The notes: generated by a model not told the origin, from the letters alone. Shown: positions 18,010-28,060, numbered from the stretch's first letter. The stretch is 64,000 nt of DNA from Pectobacterium zantedeschiae (GCF_004137795.1 NZ_NWTM01000001.1:3072035-3136034), one strand, 5' to 3'. Numbers and translations: made by a program.

Positions 18010-18144
18010 AAATTATCCCTGTGGTCTGAAAATAAGAAAGTACGATCGCCAGTTCTACAGCGGAGCCGTTCAGTTATTTACGTAATGGTCGTTATATTTC
18101 AACTTTCAGACGTGTTCATTTCTACAGCCTGAAATAAATCCGTT

Positions 18145-18206
18145 ATATACCCGTAATACTTCAAGCTGCATGTGCGTTGGCTACGCCACTCGAATTATTT
18201 GAGGCA
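18145..18206. repeat. Dispersed intergenic repeat, short copy
   Basis: The stretch from TATACCCGTAATACTTCAAG to CTCGAATTATTTGAGGCAT shares both ends with the longer copy at 22822-22934 (AATAATTCGAGTTGCA ... TGCAACTTGAAGTAT, read from the other strand). The ends are imperfect inverted repeats of each other. It appears to be an internally shortened member of a palindromic, non-coding enterobacterial repeat family. Confidence 0.65.
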
Positions 18207-18242
18207 TGAATCGTAATAAAATAAAAAACGTATATAGAAGAT

Positions 18243-18278
18243 AATGACCGACAGAAAATTGACTTTCTGTCGGTCATT
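18243..18278. terminator. Perfect 15-bp hairpin after the hydrolase gene
   Basis: AATGACCGACAGAAA (18243-18257) and TTTCTGTCGGTCATT (18264-18278) pair perfectly around a six-base loop. It is just downstream of the minus-strand hydrolase gene, though the T-rich tract (TTTTATTTTTT) lies on the plus-strand side. Confidence 0.6.
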
Positions 18279-18283
18279 AAATT

Positions 18284-19357
18284 TTATTTTTTATTCTGAT
18301 GCTGGTTTTTGTCTAAGAAACGTTGCAGCTCATCTTTATAAAACTTCGCCGACATCATCGTGCCATGCCCGCTGGTATCTTTACTGGCGGGAATAAGAAA
18401 CAATGTCGCCTGCTTAATTTTCTTAAGTTCAGTATCCAGAATGCCGGTTTCAACAGGATTTCGTTCATCATCCGCAGAGTTGATCACCAAAACGGGAGCC
18501 TTAATTTTATTCAGATCCGGCGCCGCGTTATAATTTGCAGACGAGCCCCAGAGATAAATAAAATCATTGGCATCGCTGGTTGAAGGAGCCGCGAGACGAT
18601 CTTCTACCAGTTTGTCCGCCTGAGCACGCGTCGGTGCTTTACTCTGATACGCTAACGTACCGCCAGTAGTAGCAATGCTAAACATAATGTTGGCTGTTTT
18701 TAGCGTTGGCGGCTGCTGCGTATAATCACCGTTATTCCACACCGGATCGTTCTTGATTGATTCAATCAAGATGCGGCGCATCATCCAGTTACGTCCAGAC
18801 AGTTCATTCGGCAGCGACGCCATTGGCACCAGTGCATCCATCATGTCCGGGTATTTTTCACCCCAGAGCCAGGTTTGCATGCCGCCCATGGAATATCCCA
18901 TGACCAGATTCAGGTGGTTAATGCCCAGCCCTTCTTTAACCAAGCGATATTGTGCCTGCACCATATCGTTATAATCGTACTGTGGGAATTTCATCCGTAA
19001 GCCGTCTGACGGTTTGGACGATTTCCCAGAACCAATGCTCTCCGGCATGATGATAAAATATTTGCTGCTATCCAGTGCCTGCCCCGGCCCGAAGAGTTCT
19101 CCGCCAAAACCATTTGCTAACAGCGCTTTAATCGGCTGGTTTGTTCCATGTAGCAATAAGACAGCTGGCTTGGTTTTATCACCGATCGTGTAATAGTGAA
19201 TTCGCAGATCTTTTAATTTCTCGCCACTGTTGAAGGTAAATTCTGGCGCAATCCAGTCGCCTTCTTTGGGCTCAGGGAAATTGGCCTGCGCATGCGTTAA
19301 TGGTGACAGCATTAACAGAAATGCGCCCACCACCCCTGATAGAATTCGGTTAATCAT
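18284..19357 (-). CDS. Secreted alpha/beta hydrolase (MetX-like fold)
   Basis: A 357-residue exported alpha/beta hydrolase. A signal peptide (MINRILSGVVGAFLLMLSPL... to THAQA) precedes a core with the LLHGTNQ oxyanion region, the nucleophile elbow GYSMGGMQ, an acidic residue in NSADDERNP and a histidine in SGHGTMM, together a complete Ser-Asp-His triad. The layout resembles homoserine O-acetyltransferase relatives, but the export signal rules out a cytosolic methionine role. The substrate is unknown. I chose ATG 19357, which has GAAGAG upstream; an in-frame start at 19378 would spoil the signal peptide. The 330 bases upstream (19379-19710) are AT-rich with one GC-rich hairpin (19635-19661) and no gene. 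Confidence 0.85.
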   Translation of the reverse strand: MINRILSGVVGAFLLMLSPLTHAQANFPEPKEGDWIAPEFTFNSGEKLKDLRIHYYTIGDKTKPAVLLLHGTNQPIKALLANGFGGELFGPGQALDSSKYFIIMPESIGSGKSSKPSDGLRMKFPQYDYNDMVQAQYRLVKEGLGINHLNLVMGYSMGGMQTWLWGEKYPDMMDALVPMASLPNELSGRNWMMRRILIESIKNDPVWNNGDYTQQPPTLKTANIMFSIATTGGTLAYQSKAPTRAQADKLVEDRLAAPSTSDANDFIYLWGSSANYNAAPDLNKIKAPVLVINSADDERNPVETGILDTELKKIKQATLFLIPASKDTSGHGTMMSAKFYKDELQRFLDKNQHQNKK

Positions 19358-19634
19358 AAATAACTCTTCGGCAATCATGAAGTCGTGAAGCCGCGATTTT
19401 AATGTCTATTAGGAAAAATCCCAATGAACATAAGCGGACTAATAATAAAAAGAGATTATTCTCTGAATTTTTTATTTATCGCGAGAGATTCTACAAGAAG
19501 TTTTTAATAGTATGCTATTTAACAAATTCCTACCCAAGAGCCTCACCACATTGCTCATATCCTTAATTAGAGATAGGCGTGCATAAAAACAGCAAAACGC
19601 GTTTTTTTCGCTCAAAATATCTAACAGAAAGGGT

Positions 19635-19661
19635 ATCGTGCGCGGTGATACCGCACACGAT
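19635..19661 (-). terminator. Hairpin downstream of the M48 peptidase gene
   Basis: ATCGTGCGCGGT and ACCGCACACGAT form a 12-bp stem with one G-U pair and a three-base loop, 50 bases past the stop of the yjgN-peptidase operon. The T run is weak. Confidence 0.45.
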
Positions 19662-19710
19662 CGACACAGGACAGGGAATTAAGTCGACGTTGAGAATCAA
19701 GAATTGAGGA

Positions 19711-20748
19711 TTATTGCTTATTCATCTCTCTTTCAATCGTTTTGAGACGCTCATCCATATCTGGGTGCGTACTCAACCAGTCCGGTAAATCCAGCGAATC
19801 AATTTCATCCTGACTACGGTCTTTAGCGATCAAGGCCTGATACATCGTCTGCATTGACTGAAGTGAACGCCCCTGCTGCTGCATTTCTGCTATTGCCCAT
19901 GCGTCGGCTTCCCTCTCCATATCACGGGAAAACTGCATTTCGTTGATAAAGGCGGCAGACTGCAACACAGTATCTCCGATTCCACTGACATCTCCCGTCA
20001 TCCACATGAACGTCAGCGATACCAGCGATGAACGCACTACCATACGCATTGGGTGGCGATAGGCGTGGTGACCCATTTCATGCAGCATCACCGCGGCCAG
20101 CTCGTTGTCATTTTTCGCCAGCTTCACCAAATCGTCACTGATAATCAGTGTGCCATCCGCCAGCATGAAAGCATTCGGCCCAATAGGTGCAGCCATCATC
20201 TCCAGACGCAGCGGCGTTTTGTCTTCCCGCATGTCAGCGGGCATAACCTGTTGAAACAGCGTTTGCATCGCCTGTTGACGTTCAATCGGCAATTCGGAAG
20301 GCTTAAAATCACTGTGTCGTAACAGCGTCAGCGTATGTTGTCCCAACTGCTGTTCGATAGCGGTAGGAATGCGTAGCGCCAGTGTGGAACTCGCCCAGGG
20401 CAGTACCACATAAACGTAGTTGATAACGATTAATACGGTGGCAAATAGCGTGAGAATAACGCCACGCTTATGGCGTTCCAAACGATGGACAAATCCCGGT
20501 CGGCGTCGTGCGGAATACCACGCGCGAAAGGCGGGATCATCGGCAGGCACAAAGCGGCCACCATCAGGAAACGTCAATGTCAGAGGAATGGAGCCCAGCG
20601 CATCGGAAACAGTAACCTGCTCCAATGCAAAGGTCGTGTTCGATGACCCGGTGTTCAACACCATCATCGAACCGTTATCCGCTAAATGAAGAGAAGCGGC
20701 CACACGGGCCGCCAATCCGGGGTATTGATAATGCCCCTCAATATTCAT
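19711..20748 (-). CDS. M48-family zinc metallopeptidase, membrane-anchored
   Basis: A 345-residue protein. A soluble N-terminal domain of ~95 residues is followed by one hydrophobic segment (GVILTLFATVLIVINYVYVVL) and an M48/Ste24-HtpX-like peptidase domain. The zinc motif is HEMGHH in AVMLHEMGHHAYRHP, with the third ligand expected in DMEREADAWA. It lies 16 bases after the DUF898 gene and is probably translated from the same mRNA, preceded by AGGAAT. M48 proteins next to DUF898 membrane proteins are a recurrent pairing, which suggests a joint envelope function. The substrate is unknown. Confidence 0.9.
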   Translation of the reverse strand: MNIEGHYQYPGLAARVAASLHLADNGSMMVLNTGSSNTTFALEQVTVSDALGSIPLTLTFPDGGRFVPADDPAFRAWYSARRRPGFVHRLERHKRGVILTLFATVLIVINYVYVVLPWASSTLALRIPTAIEQQLGQHTLTLLRHSDFKPSELPIERQQAMQTLFQQVMPADMREDKTPLRLEMMAAPIGPNAFMLADGTLIISDDLVKLAKNDNELAAVMLHEMGHHAYRHPMRMVVRSSLVSLTFMWMTGDVSGIGDTVLQSAAFINEMQFSRDMEREADAWAIAEMQQQGRSLQSMQTMYQALIAKDRSQDEIDSLDLPDWLSTHPDMDERLKTIEREMNKQ

Positions 20749-20764
20749 ATTCCTGCCTTATAAC

Positions 20765-21946
20765 TTACAGGCCAACACCTAAATCGAGCGCCTGCACAGC
20801 TTCTTCGGCCAGTGCGCTGTTTGCCGCGTCTTGGTGTGCCTGAACGTGCAGCAGTGCCAGATCGCCTTCAACCGCGGTTGCATTCGCGAGATAGCGTGCA
20901 TGACGAATCTCTGCCACCGGCGCAGCCCAACCCAAAGAGAAAATAGTGATCAGGCTATTGGTTATCAGCAGCCCCATGTAAGACAGCGTTTGCATGGAAG
21001 AGTGCAATTTCACATCGCCATTCAGTGAAGTCTGGCTAAACAGATAATTACGCTGCGCGACGACCAGATAGCTGCTGGAAACCAGCACGCCCAACAGCGC
21101 CACAATAATCATCATAATAAAATTAAAGGCATTGCTCAGCAGCATCATCAGTATGAGATCTTCATTGCCGCCACCCATCATAATGGTTTGAAACAGCGTG
21201 AAAAAGAACGAGCTCATGAACGACAGCGATGCGATCAGGAAAGGAACAAAAATCAGCAGGCTAACCAAGGCGAATTTAATAAATGCCGCTTTCGTCAATT
21301 CCGCTTTAAACGCAGTTTTGCCGAAGAACATATTATTCACATAGAAATCCAACTGCATCATCTTCATGATGCCATTCACCGCAGCAAACCCCGGAATAGC
21401 AATGGCTAGCGCAATGAATCCAATCAGAATTGGGCTATTGCTCTGCATACCAATCATTACCACAACAACCAGAGCAATATAAAAAGCCAGCAGCAACAGG
21501 ATGGGGCAAAACAGTAATACCCAATATGCACGGCCCGTCTGACAATGGTAGTTAAAACGGATACCGCGATAGCTGGACATAATAGCGTCATAGCGCCAGC
21601 TGCGGATCACAATAACCGGAATAAGTGCCGCAAATGCCAACGCAAGAATCGTTCCCAGCGTTGGTGACATCGCCATTAAGATATAAAACAGAATAATACC
21701 GGCGATAACCAGCAAACGTCCTTTAAGGATCTGAATGGGCTGCGCGTGGTAATCAAACCGGTCGCCATTAATTTCCGTGTTACCGTAGAAATAACGGCGG
21801 CGGCGCACGGTAGCCCAGGCAGAATAAATACCCAGTGTGATGACCGTTAATAACGCATTCACCAGCCAAATTGCAAAATATTCCCCAGCCTTACCATGAA
21901 ACTGCACGCGATGCTGCGTGCTATTTTCTGAAGTATTGATTGTCAT
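20765..21946 (-). CDS. yjgN: DUF898 inner-membrane protein, YjgN-like
   Basis: A 393-residue polytopic membrane protein of the DUF898/YjgN family, for which no function is established. It starts with a polar stretch (MTINTSENSTQHRVQFHGKAGEYF), then has repeated modules of two to three hydrophobic helices (ITLGIYSAWATVRRRRYFYGNT is a family signature) and a second signature SLGWAAPVAEIRHARYLAN near the end. AAAGG precedes the ATG. It heads the operon with the M48 peptidase. E. coli yjgN lies in the same neighbourhood near valS and argI. Confidence 0.9.
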   Translation of the reverse strand: MTINTSENSTQHRVQFHGKAGEYFAIWLVNALLTVITLGIYSAWATVRRRRYFYGNTEINGDRFDYHAQPIQILKGRLLVIAGIILFYILMAMSPTLGTILALAFAALIPVIVIRSWRYDAIMSSYRGIRFNYHCQTGRAYWVLLFCPILLLLAFYIALVVVVMIGMQSNSPILIGFIALAIAIPGFAAVNGIMKMMQLDFYVNNMFFGKTAFKAELTKAAFIKFALVSLLIFVPFLIASLSFMSSFFFTLFQTIMMGGGNEDLILMMLLSNAFNFIMMIIVALLGVLVSSSYLVVAQRNYLFSQTSLNGDVKLHSSMQTLSYMGLLITNSLITIFSLGWAAPVAEIRHARYLANATAVEGDLALLHVQAHQDAANSALAEEAVQALDLGVGL

Positions 21947-22241
21947 AAACCTTTCATCCTAAAAGAAATAAGCCTTATAAACGCATTATCTGACACGTTA
22001 TTGGCATACAAAAAGCGGCTTATTTAAACATGTCCTGTTAATGACAACAATAAAAGTTAACAGTAATTAAACAAGTTCATATACTTGTAAATTACAAGGA
22101 ATAGAAAAGTCTCCGAGGAAGCCAACACCTAAGTAACGTTGATTCTGACAGGTATAGACGTTGCATCAATGTGGTCTGAAATGGTATTACAATCGGCCAG
22201 GATCATTACCCTCGTAAACCGTAAGAACAAGAGTACGTATT

Positions 22242-22745
22242 ATGACAACCGCGACCTCCGCCAATCTTCAGGTACGCCCAATCACCGCGCAGGACGATGC
22301 CGCTATCGCTCAGGTCATCCGTCAGGTTTCTGCCGAATTTGGTTTGACAGCCGACAAAGGCTACACCGTTTCCGATCCTAATCTGGATACGCTGTTTGCC
22401 CTGTATAACCAGCCGAAAAGCGCTTATTGGATTGTTGAATATGAAGGCCGCGTGGTTGGCGGTGGCGGCATTGCCCCACTGGTCGCGGGGGAAGAAGATG
22501 TGTGTGAATTACAGAAAATGTATTTCCTACCCATCGTGCGGGGCAAAGGGCTGGCACGTCAGTTAGCGATACGGGCGCTTGATTTTGCACGCGAGCACGG
22601 CTTTCGCCGCTGCTATCTGGAAACAACCGGCCACCTGACCAGCGCGATTCGGCTGTATGAATCTCTGGGCTTCGATCCTATTCCCCACTCAATGGGCAAC
22701 ACGGGCCACACCGATTGTGAAGTAACGATGCTGAAAACGCTGTAA
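22242..22745 (+). CDS. yjgM: GNAT acetyltransferase, YjgM-like
   Basis: A 167-residue GCN5-related N-acetyltransferase. The acetyl-CoA-binding signature is [20 protein letters not shown], followed by [21 protein letters not shown]. Length and position match E. coli yjgM. The acetyl acceptor is not evident. It is transcribed opposite to yjgN; 290 bases between the two starts hold the promoters. Confidence 0.9.
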   Translation: MTTATSANLQVRPITAQDDAAIAQVIRQVSAEFGLTADKGYTVSDPNLDTLFALYNQPKSAYWIVEYEGRVVGGGGIAPLVAGEEDVCELQKMYFLPIVRGKGLARQLAIRALDFAREHGFRRCYLETTGHLTSAIRLYESLGFDPIPHSMGNTGHTDCEVTMLKTL

Positions 22746-22753
22746 CAGCAAAT

Positions 22754-22780
22754 AAAAAAGCCGCAGGAATATCCTGCGGC
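22754..22780 (-). terminator. Terminator facing rraB and yjgM
   Basis: GCCGCAGG and CCTGCGGC arms with a short loop. On the minus strand TTTTTTATTTG follows, fitting the end of rraB transcripts; on the plus strand it lies just past yjgM. Confidence 0.75.
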
Positions 22781-22821
22781 ATTCAGTGAAGCGTGTTCTT
22801 TGGGGAATTCACACGCTATCG

Positions 22822-22934
22822 CCTAAATAATTCGAGTTGCAGGCAGGTGGCGACGCAGTGACAACCCTGCCAGGGCGAGGCTCAGAAGTGAGCCGAGTAT
22901 CGCCAATGTACATGCAACTTGAAGTATGACGGGG
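22822..22934. repeat. Dispersed intergenic repeat, long copy
   Basis: The stretch begins CCTAAATAATTCGAGTTGCA and ends CATGCAACTTGAAGTATGAC. Its ends are imperfect inverted repeats, and its interior contains GGCAGGTGGCGACGCAG and a GGCTCAGAAGTGAGCC hairpin. The ends match the copy at 18145-18206. It sits between the convergent yjgM and rraB genes and has no coding potential. Confidence 0.7.
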
Positions 22935-22935
22935 A

Positions 22936-23361
22936 TTAATGACGTTTGCCGTCATCATCTTCATCATAAAAATCTTCATCATCCCCTTCTTCTTCGCCTT
23001 CACCATCTGGGTCTTCGAAGTAGGTACCCCAACCGTCATAATTCACACCGTGGCGTTCTGCCAGTGCCAGCAGTTGTTCTACCTGTGTGTCGATCAGTTC
23101 AGCTTTCAGCGCAACTTCACTGATAGCATCGCAACACATCAGCAACACACCATCTTCCACTTCCAGTTCTTCTGCATCCGTCACTTCATAGCCCAGCTTG
23201 AAGGCTTCTACAGCGAGTTTTTCCAACACTTCAAACTTCTCAGCAGAGAAATGGTGTTCAATGGTATAGAGCGCGTCAGGATCGCTGCCATCATCCAGCA
23301 GTTCTTCAATGATCAGGCGTGTCTCTTCCCGTTGCTCTTCCAGTAATTCGCGGTTTGCCAT
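22936..23361 (-). CDS. rraB: Ribonuclease E inhibitor RraB
   Basis: A 141-residue very acidic protein that binds RNase E and changes which mRNAs are degraded. [20 protein letters not shown] and [13 protein letters not shown] are typical, and the tail is almost entirely Asp/Glu/Gly with a final DDDGKRH. GAGGACTGAGG precedes the ATG. It is divergent from argF, as in E. coli. Confidence 0.96.
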   Translation of the reverse strand: MANRELLEEQREETRLIIEELLDDGSDPDALYTIEHHFSAEKFEVLEKLAVEAFKLGYEVTDAEELEVEDGVLLMCCDAISEVALKAELIDTQVEQLLALAERHGVNYDGWGTYFEDPDGEGEEEGDDEDFYDEDDDGKRH

Positions 23362-23433
23362 GCCTCAGTCCTCATTAATCGACGTAATATTACTTATTGT
23401 CCCACAGCCCTGCTGCTTGCTCCACCATAAAGT

Positions 23434-23490
23434 TTGATATCACCACTTGAATTTGAATAATTACACGGATAAAGTGAATTTTAATTCAAC
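23434..23490 (+). promoter_or_regulatory. argF promoter with tandem ARG boxes
   Basis: A -35 TTGATA (23434-23439) and -10 AATAAT (23456-23461) are about 16-17 bases apart. Two ArgR boxes overlap and follow the -10: TGAATAATTACACG at 23454-23467 and the perfect palindrome TGAATTTTAATTCA at 23475-23488. They are exactly 21 bases apart, the spacing known for ArgR hexamer sites, so arginine should repress argF. Confidence 0.88.
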
Positions 23491-23522
23491 CGATGATGTT
23501 GAGCCACATGGAGAAGTACATC

Positions 23523-24530
23523 ATGCAACCGTTCTATAAGCGTCACTTTTTAAGGTTAATGGATTTTACACCCGCAGAAATTGCCAATCTTTTAGCCCTG
23601 TCAACGAAACTCAAAGCCGATAAAAAAAACGGAACAGAAGCCCGCCGCCTGCAAGGTAAAAACATCGCACTCATCTTCGAAAAAGATTCGACTCGTACTC
23701 GCTGCTCTTTCGAAGTTGCTGCATACGATCAGGGCGCGCAAGTGACCTATCTCGGCCCAAGCGGTAGCCAAATCGGTCATAAAGAATCCATCAAAGATAC
23801 CGCACGCGTACTGGGAAGAATGTACGACGGCATTCAATATCGCGGCTACGGTCAGCAAATTGTTGAAACGCTGGCGCAATATGCAGGCGTTCCGGTTTGG
23901 AACGGGCTGACAAACGAATTCCACCCCACGCAGCTGCTGGCAGATTTGCTGACGATGCAGGAGCATTTACCGGGTAAAACACTGTCAGAGATGACGCTCG
24001 TCTACGTCGGCGATGCGCGTAACAACATGGGTAATACCATGCTGGAAGCGGCAGCGCTGACCGGGCTGGATTTACGTCTTGTTGCGCCAAAAGCCTGCTG
24101 GCCGGACGCCGGGCTGGTAGCTGAGTGTCAGGCAGCGGCAAAGCAAACGGGTGGCAGCATTACGCTGACGGAAGACATCGCCTCAGGTGTTGCGGACGCA
24201 GATTTCATCTATACCGACGTCTGGGTTTCCATGGGAGAACCGAAAGAAACCTGGCAGGAGCGTATCGCGCTGCTGAAACCGTATCAGGTGAATATGGCGA
24301 TGATCGCCGCAACGGGCAACCCACAGGTGAAGTTTCTGCACTGCCTGCCTGCGTTCCATGATGACCAGACAACGATGGGTCAGCAAATGGCGGAACAGTA
24401 TGGCCTGCATGGCGGAATGGAAGTCACGGACGAGGTCTTTGAATCCGCGCATAGCATCGTGTTCGATCAGGCGGAAAACCGTATGCACACCATCAAAGCG
24501 GTGATGGTCGCCACGCTGGTACAGGATTAA
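23523..24530 (+). CDS. argF: Ornithine carbamoyltransferase
   Basis: A 335-residue catalytic chain that makes citrulline from ornithine and carbamoyl phosphate in arginine synthesis. STRTRCSFE and [10 protein letters not shown] bind carbamoyl phosphate and HCLPAFHD binds ornithine. The sequence is very close to E. coli ArgI/ArgF. I chose ATG 23523 (MQPFYKRHF), preceded by GGAG; the frame could start ten codons earlier at 23493 but that would fall close to the ARG boxes. It is the only such gene in the window. Confidence 0.97.
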   Translation: MQPFYKRHFLRLMDFTPAEIANLLALSTKLKADKKNGTEARRLQGKNIALIFEKDSTRTRCSFEVAAYDQGAQVTYLGPSGSQIGHKESIKDTARVLGRMYDGIQYRGYGQQIVETLAQYAGVPVWNGLTNEFHPTQLLADLLTMQEHLPGKTLSEMTLVYVGDARNNMGNTMLEAAALTGLDLRLVAPKACWPDAGLVAECQAAAKQTGGSITLTEDIASGVADADFIYTDVWVSMGEPKETWQERIALLKPYQVNMAMIAATGNPQVKFLHCLPAFHDDQTTMGQQMAEQYGLHGGMEVTDEVFESAHSIVFDQAENRMHTIKAVMVATLVQD

Positions 24531-24555
24531 TACGCACGGCCGACCCTTCGTGCTT

Positions 24556-25692
24556 TTACTCAACTCCTCGGTGCATGTCCGGGGAGTTATTTTGTCTTTC
24601 CCTTATGTCCCGCTCTCCAGGTATGCTCATTCGCTCTCTAAACGCTTTGCGCCAGCGCGTCGGCGTCGTGTTAAGCCGTTGTCGAAAATGATGTCGCAGC
24701 GTTTCAGGCGAGCCAAAACCCGCTTGTTCTGCCACACGATCGATACTCAGCCTTTCGTTTTCCAGCAGCGCACAGGCCTTTTCCAGCCGCACACTCAGCA
24801 TCCATTCGCCCGGCGTTGTACCCGTAGCATCGTGAAAACGGCGCAAGAACGTGCGGCGACTCATGCCAACCTGCGCAGCAAGTTGCTCAATCACCAACGG
24901 CATTTTTAGATGACTGCGCAAATCGTCGAGCAGCGGAGCGAGCGTTTTCGCCTGACGTAACGGGACAGGTTGTTGGATAAGCTGCGCTTGATTGCCTTCA
25001 CGCAGTGGCGGCGTGACCATCCGGCGAGCAGTACGATTGGCGACATCAATTCCGTAATCACGCCGGATCAAATGCAGACACAGATCAACACCCGCGGCGC
25101 CCCCCGCAGACGTAATCACGCTACCTTCATCAACGTAGATCATGCCGTGCTCGACCTGCACGTTAGGAAATCTCTGCGCCAGAATGTCAGTGCTGTTCCA
25201 ATGAGCAGTAGCACGTTTACCATCCAATAAACCCGCTGCGCCGAGAACAAAACTCCCTGCACAAATCGACACAATACGCGAACCGTTGCGGTGCGCCTTT
25301 TGCAGCACGGTAATGAGCCGTTCTGATGCCGTGTCGTGAACGCTACGCCAGCCAGGAATGACGATAGTTCCCGCCCCCTCGAGTAATTCCAGGCCGCCAT
25401 CAACCACGAGCCGCACACCGCCTTGCGCACCAAAAGGGCCGTCTTCCACTGACGCCACACACAGGTCATACAGCGGTTCACCCAATACCTCATCGGTACG
25501 TCCGAATGCTTCGACCGCAGTTCCAAATTCAAATGTACACAGGCATTCATATGCCAACAGTACCAACCGTCGGTTTATCGGAGCAGAGGAACGGTCAGGA
25601 GGTAAAGATAGGGGGGCTATGTTCATAACAGAATTACCGCTGATTTTGGCACGATCTTGACGATACATGGCATCAGAGTGCATTTCCACCAC
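24556..25692 (-). CDS. GlxA/FtrA-type transcriptional regulator (PfpI + AraC)
   Basis: Up to 378 residues. An N-terminal DJ-1/PfpI-like domain (LLAYECLCTFEFG to GGAAGVDLCLHLIRRD, with SICAGSFVLGAAGLLDG at the nucleophile-elbow position) is followed by two AraC helix-turn-helix units (VIEQLAAQVGMSRRTFLRRF and SIDRVAEQAGFGSPETLRHHF). Members of this type regulate a neighbouring gene, here probably the divergent DHA2 exporter. The start is unsure: GTG 25692, ATG 25683 and ATG 25626 are all in frame and none has a strong ribosome site. The C-terminus runs through the argF terminator, so its last ~10 residues are set by the hairpin sequence. Confidence 0.88.
   Translation of the reverse strand: MVEMHSDAMYRQDRAKISGNSVMNIAPLSLPPDRSSAPINRRLVLLAYECLCTFEFGTAVEAFGRTDEVLGEPLYDLCVASVEDGPFGAQGGVRLVVDGGLELLEGAGTIVIPGWRSVHDTASERLITVLQKAHRNGSRIVSICAGSFVLGAAGLLDGKRATAHWNSTDILAQRFPNVQVEHGMIYVDEGSVITSAGGAAGVDLCLHLIRRDYGIDVANRTARRMVTPPLREGNQAQLIQQPVPLRQAKTLAPLLDDLRSHLKMPLVIEQLAAQVGMSRRTFLRRFHDATGTTPGEWMLSVRLEKACALLENERLSIDRVAEQAGFGSPETLRHHFRQRLNTTPTRWRKAFRERMSIPGERDIRERQNNSPDMHRGVE
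24562..24593 (+). terminator. Terminator after argF, overlapping the next gene's end
   Basis: AACTCCTCGG (24562-24571) pairs with CCGGGGAGTT (24579-24588, one G-U), followed by ATTTTG. The last codons of the minus-strand regulator at 24556-25692 are encoded inside this hairpin. Confidence 0.8.
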
Positions 25693-25743
25693 GACATCAA
25701 TCTTCCATGCTAGCCATCTCTTAACGTTTTGCAGGAATTGAGT

Positions 25744-27207
25744 ATGAAGAACATGTTGGCACTGATGGCGGTCTGTCTGGCTGCACTCATGTCAGGGCTG
25801 GAGATTTCCAGCGTACCGGTCATTTTACCCATGCTGGAAAAAGAGATGCACGCCAGTTTCAGGGAATTACAGTGGATCATGAATGCCTACACGCTAGCCT
25901 GTACGACGGTGCTGATGGCGACTGGCACACTGGCGGATCGCTACGGCCGTAAACGTGTCTTTATCATCAGCATCATCGCGTTCGGGTTAACCTCGGTCAT
26001 GTGTGGGCTAGCGGAAAGCCCGCAGTGGCTGATCGTCGGGCGCTTCCTTCAGGGATTGAGCGGTGGAGCTATGCTGACCTGTCTGATTGCCATTCTCTCG
26101 TTCCAATTTCCACAAGGAGCATCACGCAGCCGTGCTTTTGCGGCATGGGGTATTACGTTTGGATTTGGGCTGGGGTTCGGGCCGATGATCGGCGGTGTGT
26201 TGGTTGCCTGGCTAAGCTGGCAGTGGGTGTTTCTGGTACACGGTTTTATCGCCTTGCTGACGCTGATTCTGGCATGGAAAAATGTGGTGGAATCCCGTGA
26301 TAGTGCGGTTAAAAAACTCGACCTCGGCGGCATTGTTACGCTATCGAGCGCGGTTATGGGCGCAACTTACCTCATCACACAGGGTGGCAGTCTGGGGTGG
26401 GACAGCCTTGTCGCACGTCTTATCCTGCTGCTCACAGTACTTAGCACAGCGTTATTTATCTGGGTGGAGAAACGCCATCCGTATCCCATGTTTGATTTTT
26501 CTGTATTTCGTATTCGCTCCTTTTCCGGGGCACTCATGGGCTCGATTGGCATGAATTTCAGCTTCTGGCCGCTGATGATTTACCTCCCCGTCTATTATCA
26601 GATCGGGCTAGGATACAGCAGCCTGGCCACCGGACTCGCGTTGCTGGCTTATACCTTACCGACTCTGCTAATGCCGCCTCTCGGCGAGAAACTGGTGGTT
26701 CGTTTTGGCGCTGCACGCGTCATTCCGATAGGGCTATTTACCATTGGTGCCGGTTTTATGCTGATGAAATTCGCCGCCGCAAACCATCTGAGTCTACTTC
26801 CGGGGGCGCTGTTGGCAGGTACTGCACTTGGGCTAATCAACACGCCAGTGACCAACACAACGACAGGCTCAGTCTCGGGCGATCGGGCAGGAATGGCATC
26901 TGGTATTGATATCAGCGCGCGGTTGATTACGCTGTCGATAAACATCGCATTGATGGGAAATTTACTGGTCGCGGGCGTGGCGGCGAGCTTGAAGGGTGTC
27001 ATGTCGGAGGGTATCGATGCACTCGCAGAGCGCATTGCCGGAGGTGGAGAAGTCTCGGCACTTGCCACTGAGGTGGTATCGAGAGCGCTGACAGAAGGAT
27101 TCGGCAGTATTCTGTTATACGGTGCGGGAGGTGTTTGGGTGCTGGCGCTAATGAGCCACTTCTTGTTCAATTTCAAATTCGCCGTCAGGGTGAAGCGCGA
27201 AGAATAA
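25744..27207 (+). CDS. DHA2-type (EmrB/QacA-like) MFS efflux transporter
   Basis: A 487-residue proton-driven exporter with about 14 membrane segments. The loop 2-3 signature GTLADRYGRKRVF and motif C, with GFGLGFGPMIGGVL, mark the drug/H+ antiporter group. ATG 25744 with AGGA upstream was chosen over an upstream TTG at 25729. No membrane-fusion partner (EmrA type) is adjacent. It diverges from the GlxA-type regulator, which probably controls it. The substrate is unknown. Confidence 0.92.
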   Translation: MKNMLALMAVCLAALMSGLEISSVPVILPMLEKEMHASFRELQWIMNAYTLACTTVLMATGTLADRYGRKRVFIISIIAFGLTSVMCGLAESPQWLIVGRFLQGLSGGAMLTCLIAILSFQFPQGASRSRAFAAWGITFGFGLGFGPMIGGVLVAWLSWQWVFLVHGFIALLTLILAWKNVVESRDSAVKKLDLGGIVTLSSAVMGATYLITQGGSLGWDSLVARLILLLTVLSTALFIWVEKRHPYPMFDFSVFRIRSFSGALMGSIGMNFSFWPLMIYLPVYYQIGLGYSSLATGLALLAYTLPTLLMPPLGEKLVVRFGAARVIPIGLFTIGAGFMLMKFAAANHLSLLPGALLAGTALGLINTPVTNTTTGSVSGDRAGMASGIDISARLITLSINIALMGNLLVAGVAASLKGVMSEGIDALAERIAGGGEVSALATEVVSRALTEGFGSILLYGAGGVWVLALMSHFLFNFKFAVRVKREE

Positions 27208-27270
27208 TGTGGCAACGCTAGCCAATGCCACATCCCGTTTGGCACAAGAAATCATTGTAAAGATAAAATA

Positions 27271-27307
27271 AAAACTGCGCCCTGATGAATCAAAAGACGC
27301 AGTTTTT
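27271..27307. terminator. Bidirectional terminator between the exporter and tabA
   Basis: AAAACTGCG and CGCAGTTTTT arms around a long loop give T runs on both strands. It serves the convergent exporter and tabA genes. A TGTGGCA/TGCCACA hairpin (27209-27232) lies just before it. Confidence 0.75.
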
Positions 27308-27393
27308 AGAAGTACATACCGTAGCGGTAAACCATCCGTTGCCATGCAATCAGATCGGTTCAGCCCTACTGGCCTTATCCTCTTCCCGGCGGT

Positions 27394-27960
<567 letters not shown>

Positions 27961-28060
27961 TCATCACTCTTCTCAACTGGTCTTCCCCCGTCTACAGTCA
28001 TCATGCACATAGCATTCGCTCCGCAACCGATTGCGATGCGTAAAAAACCACGTTTTCTGC

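Noticed and set aside
22939-23346. 135-codon frame opposite rraB
   Set aside because: Shadow of the strongly acidic rraB sequence; the Phe/Ile-rich product is a by-product of the GAA/GAT codons on the other strand.
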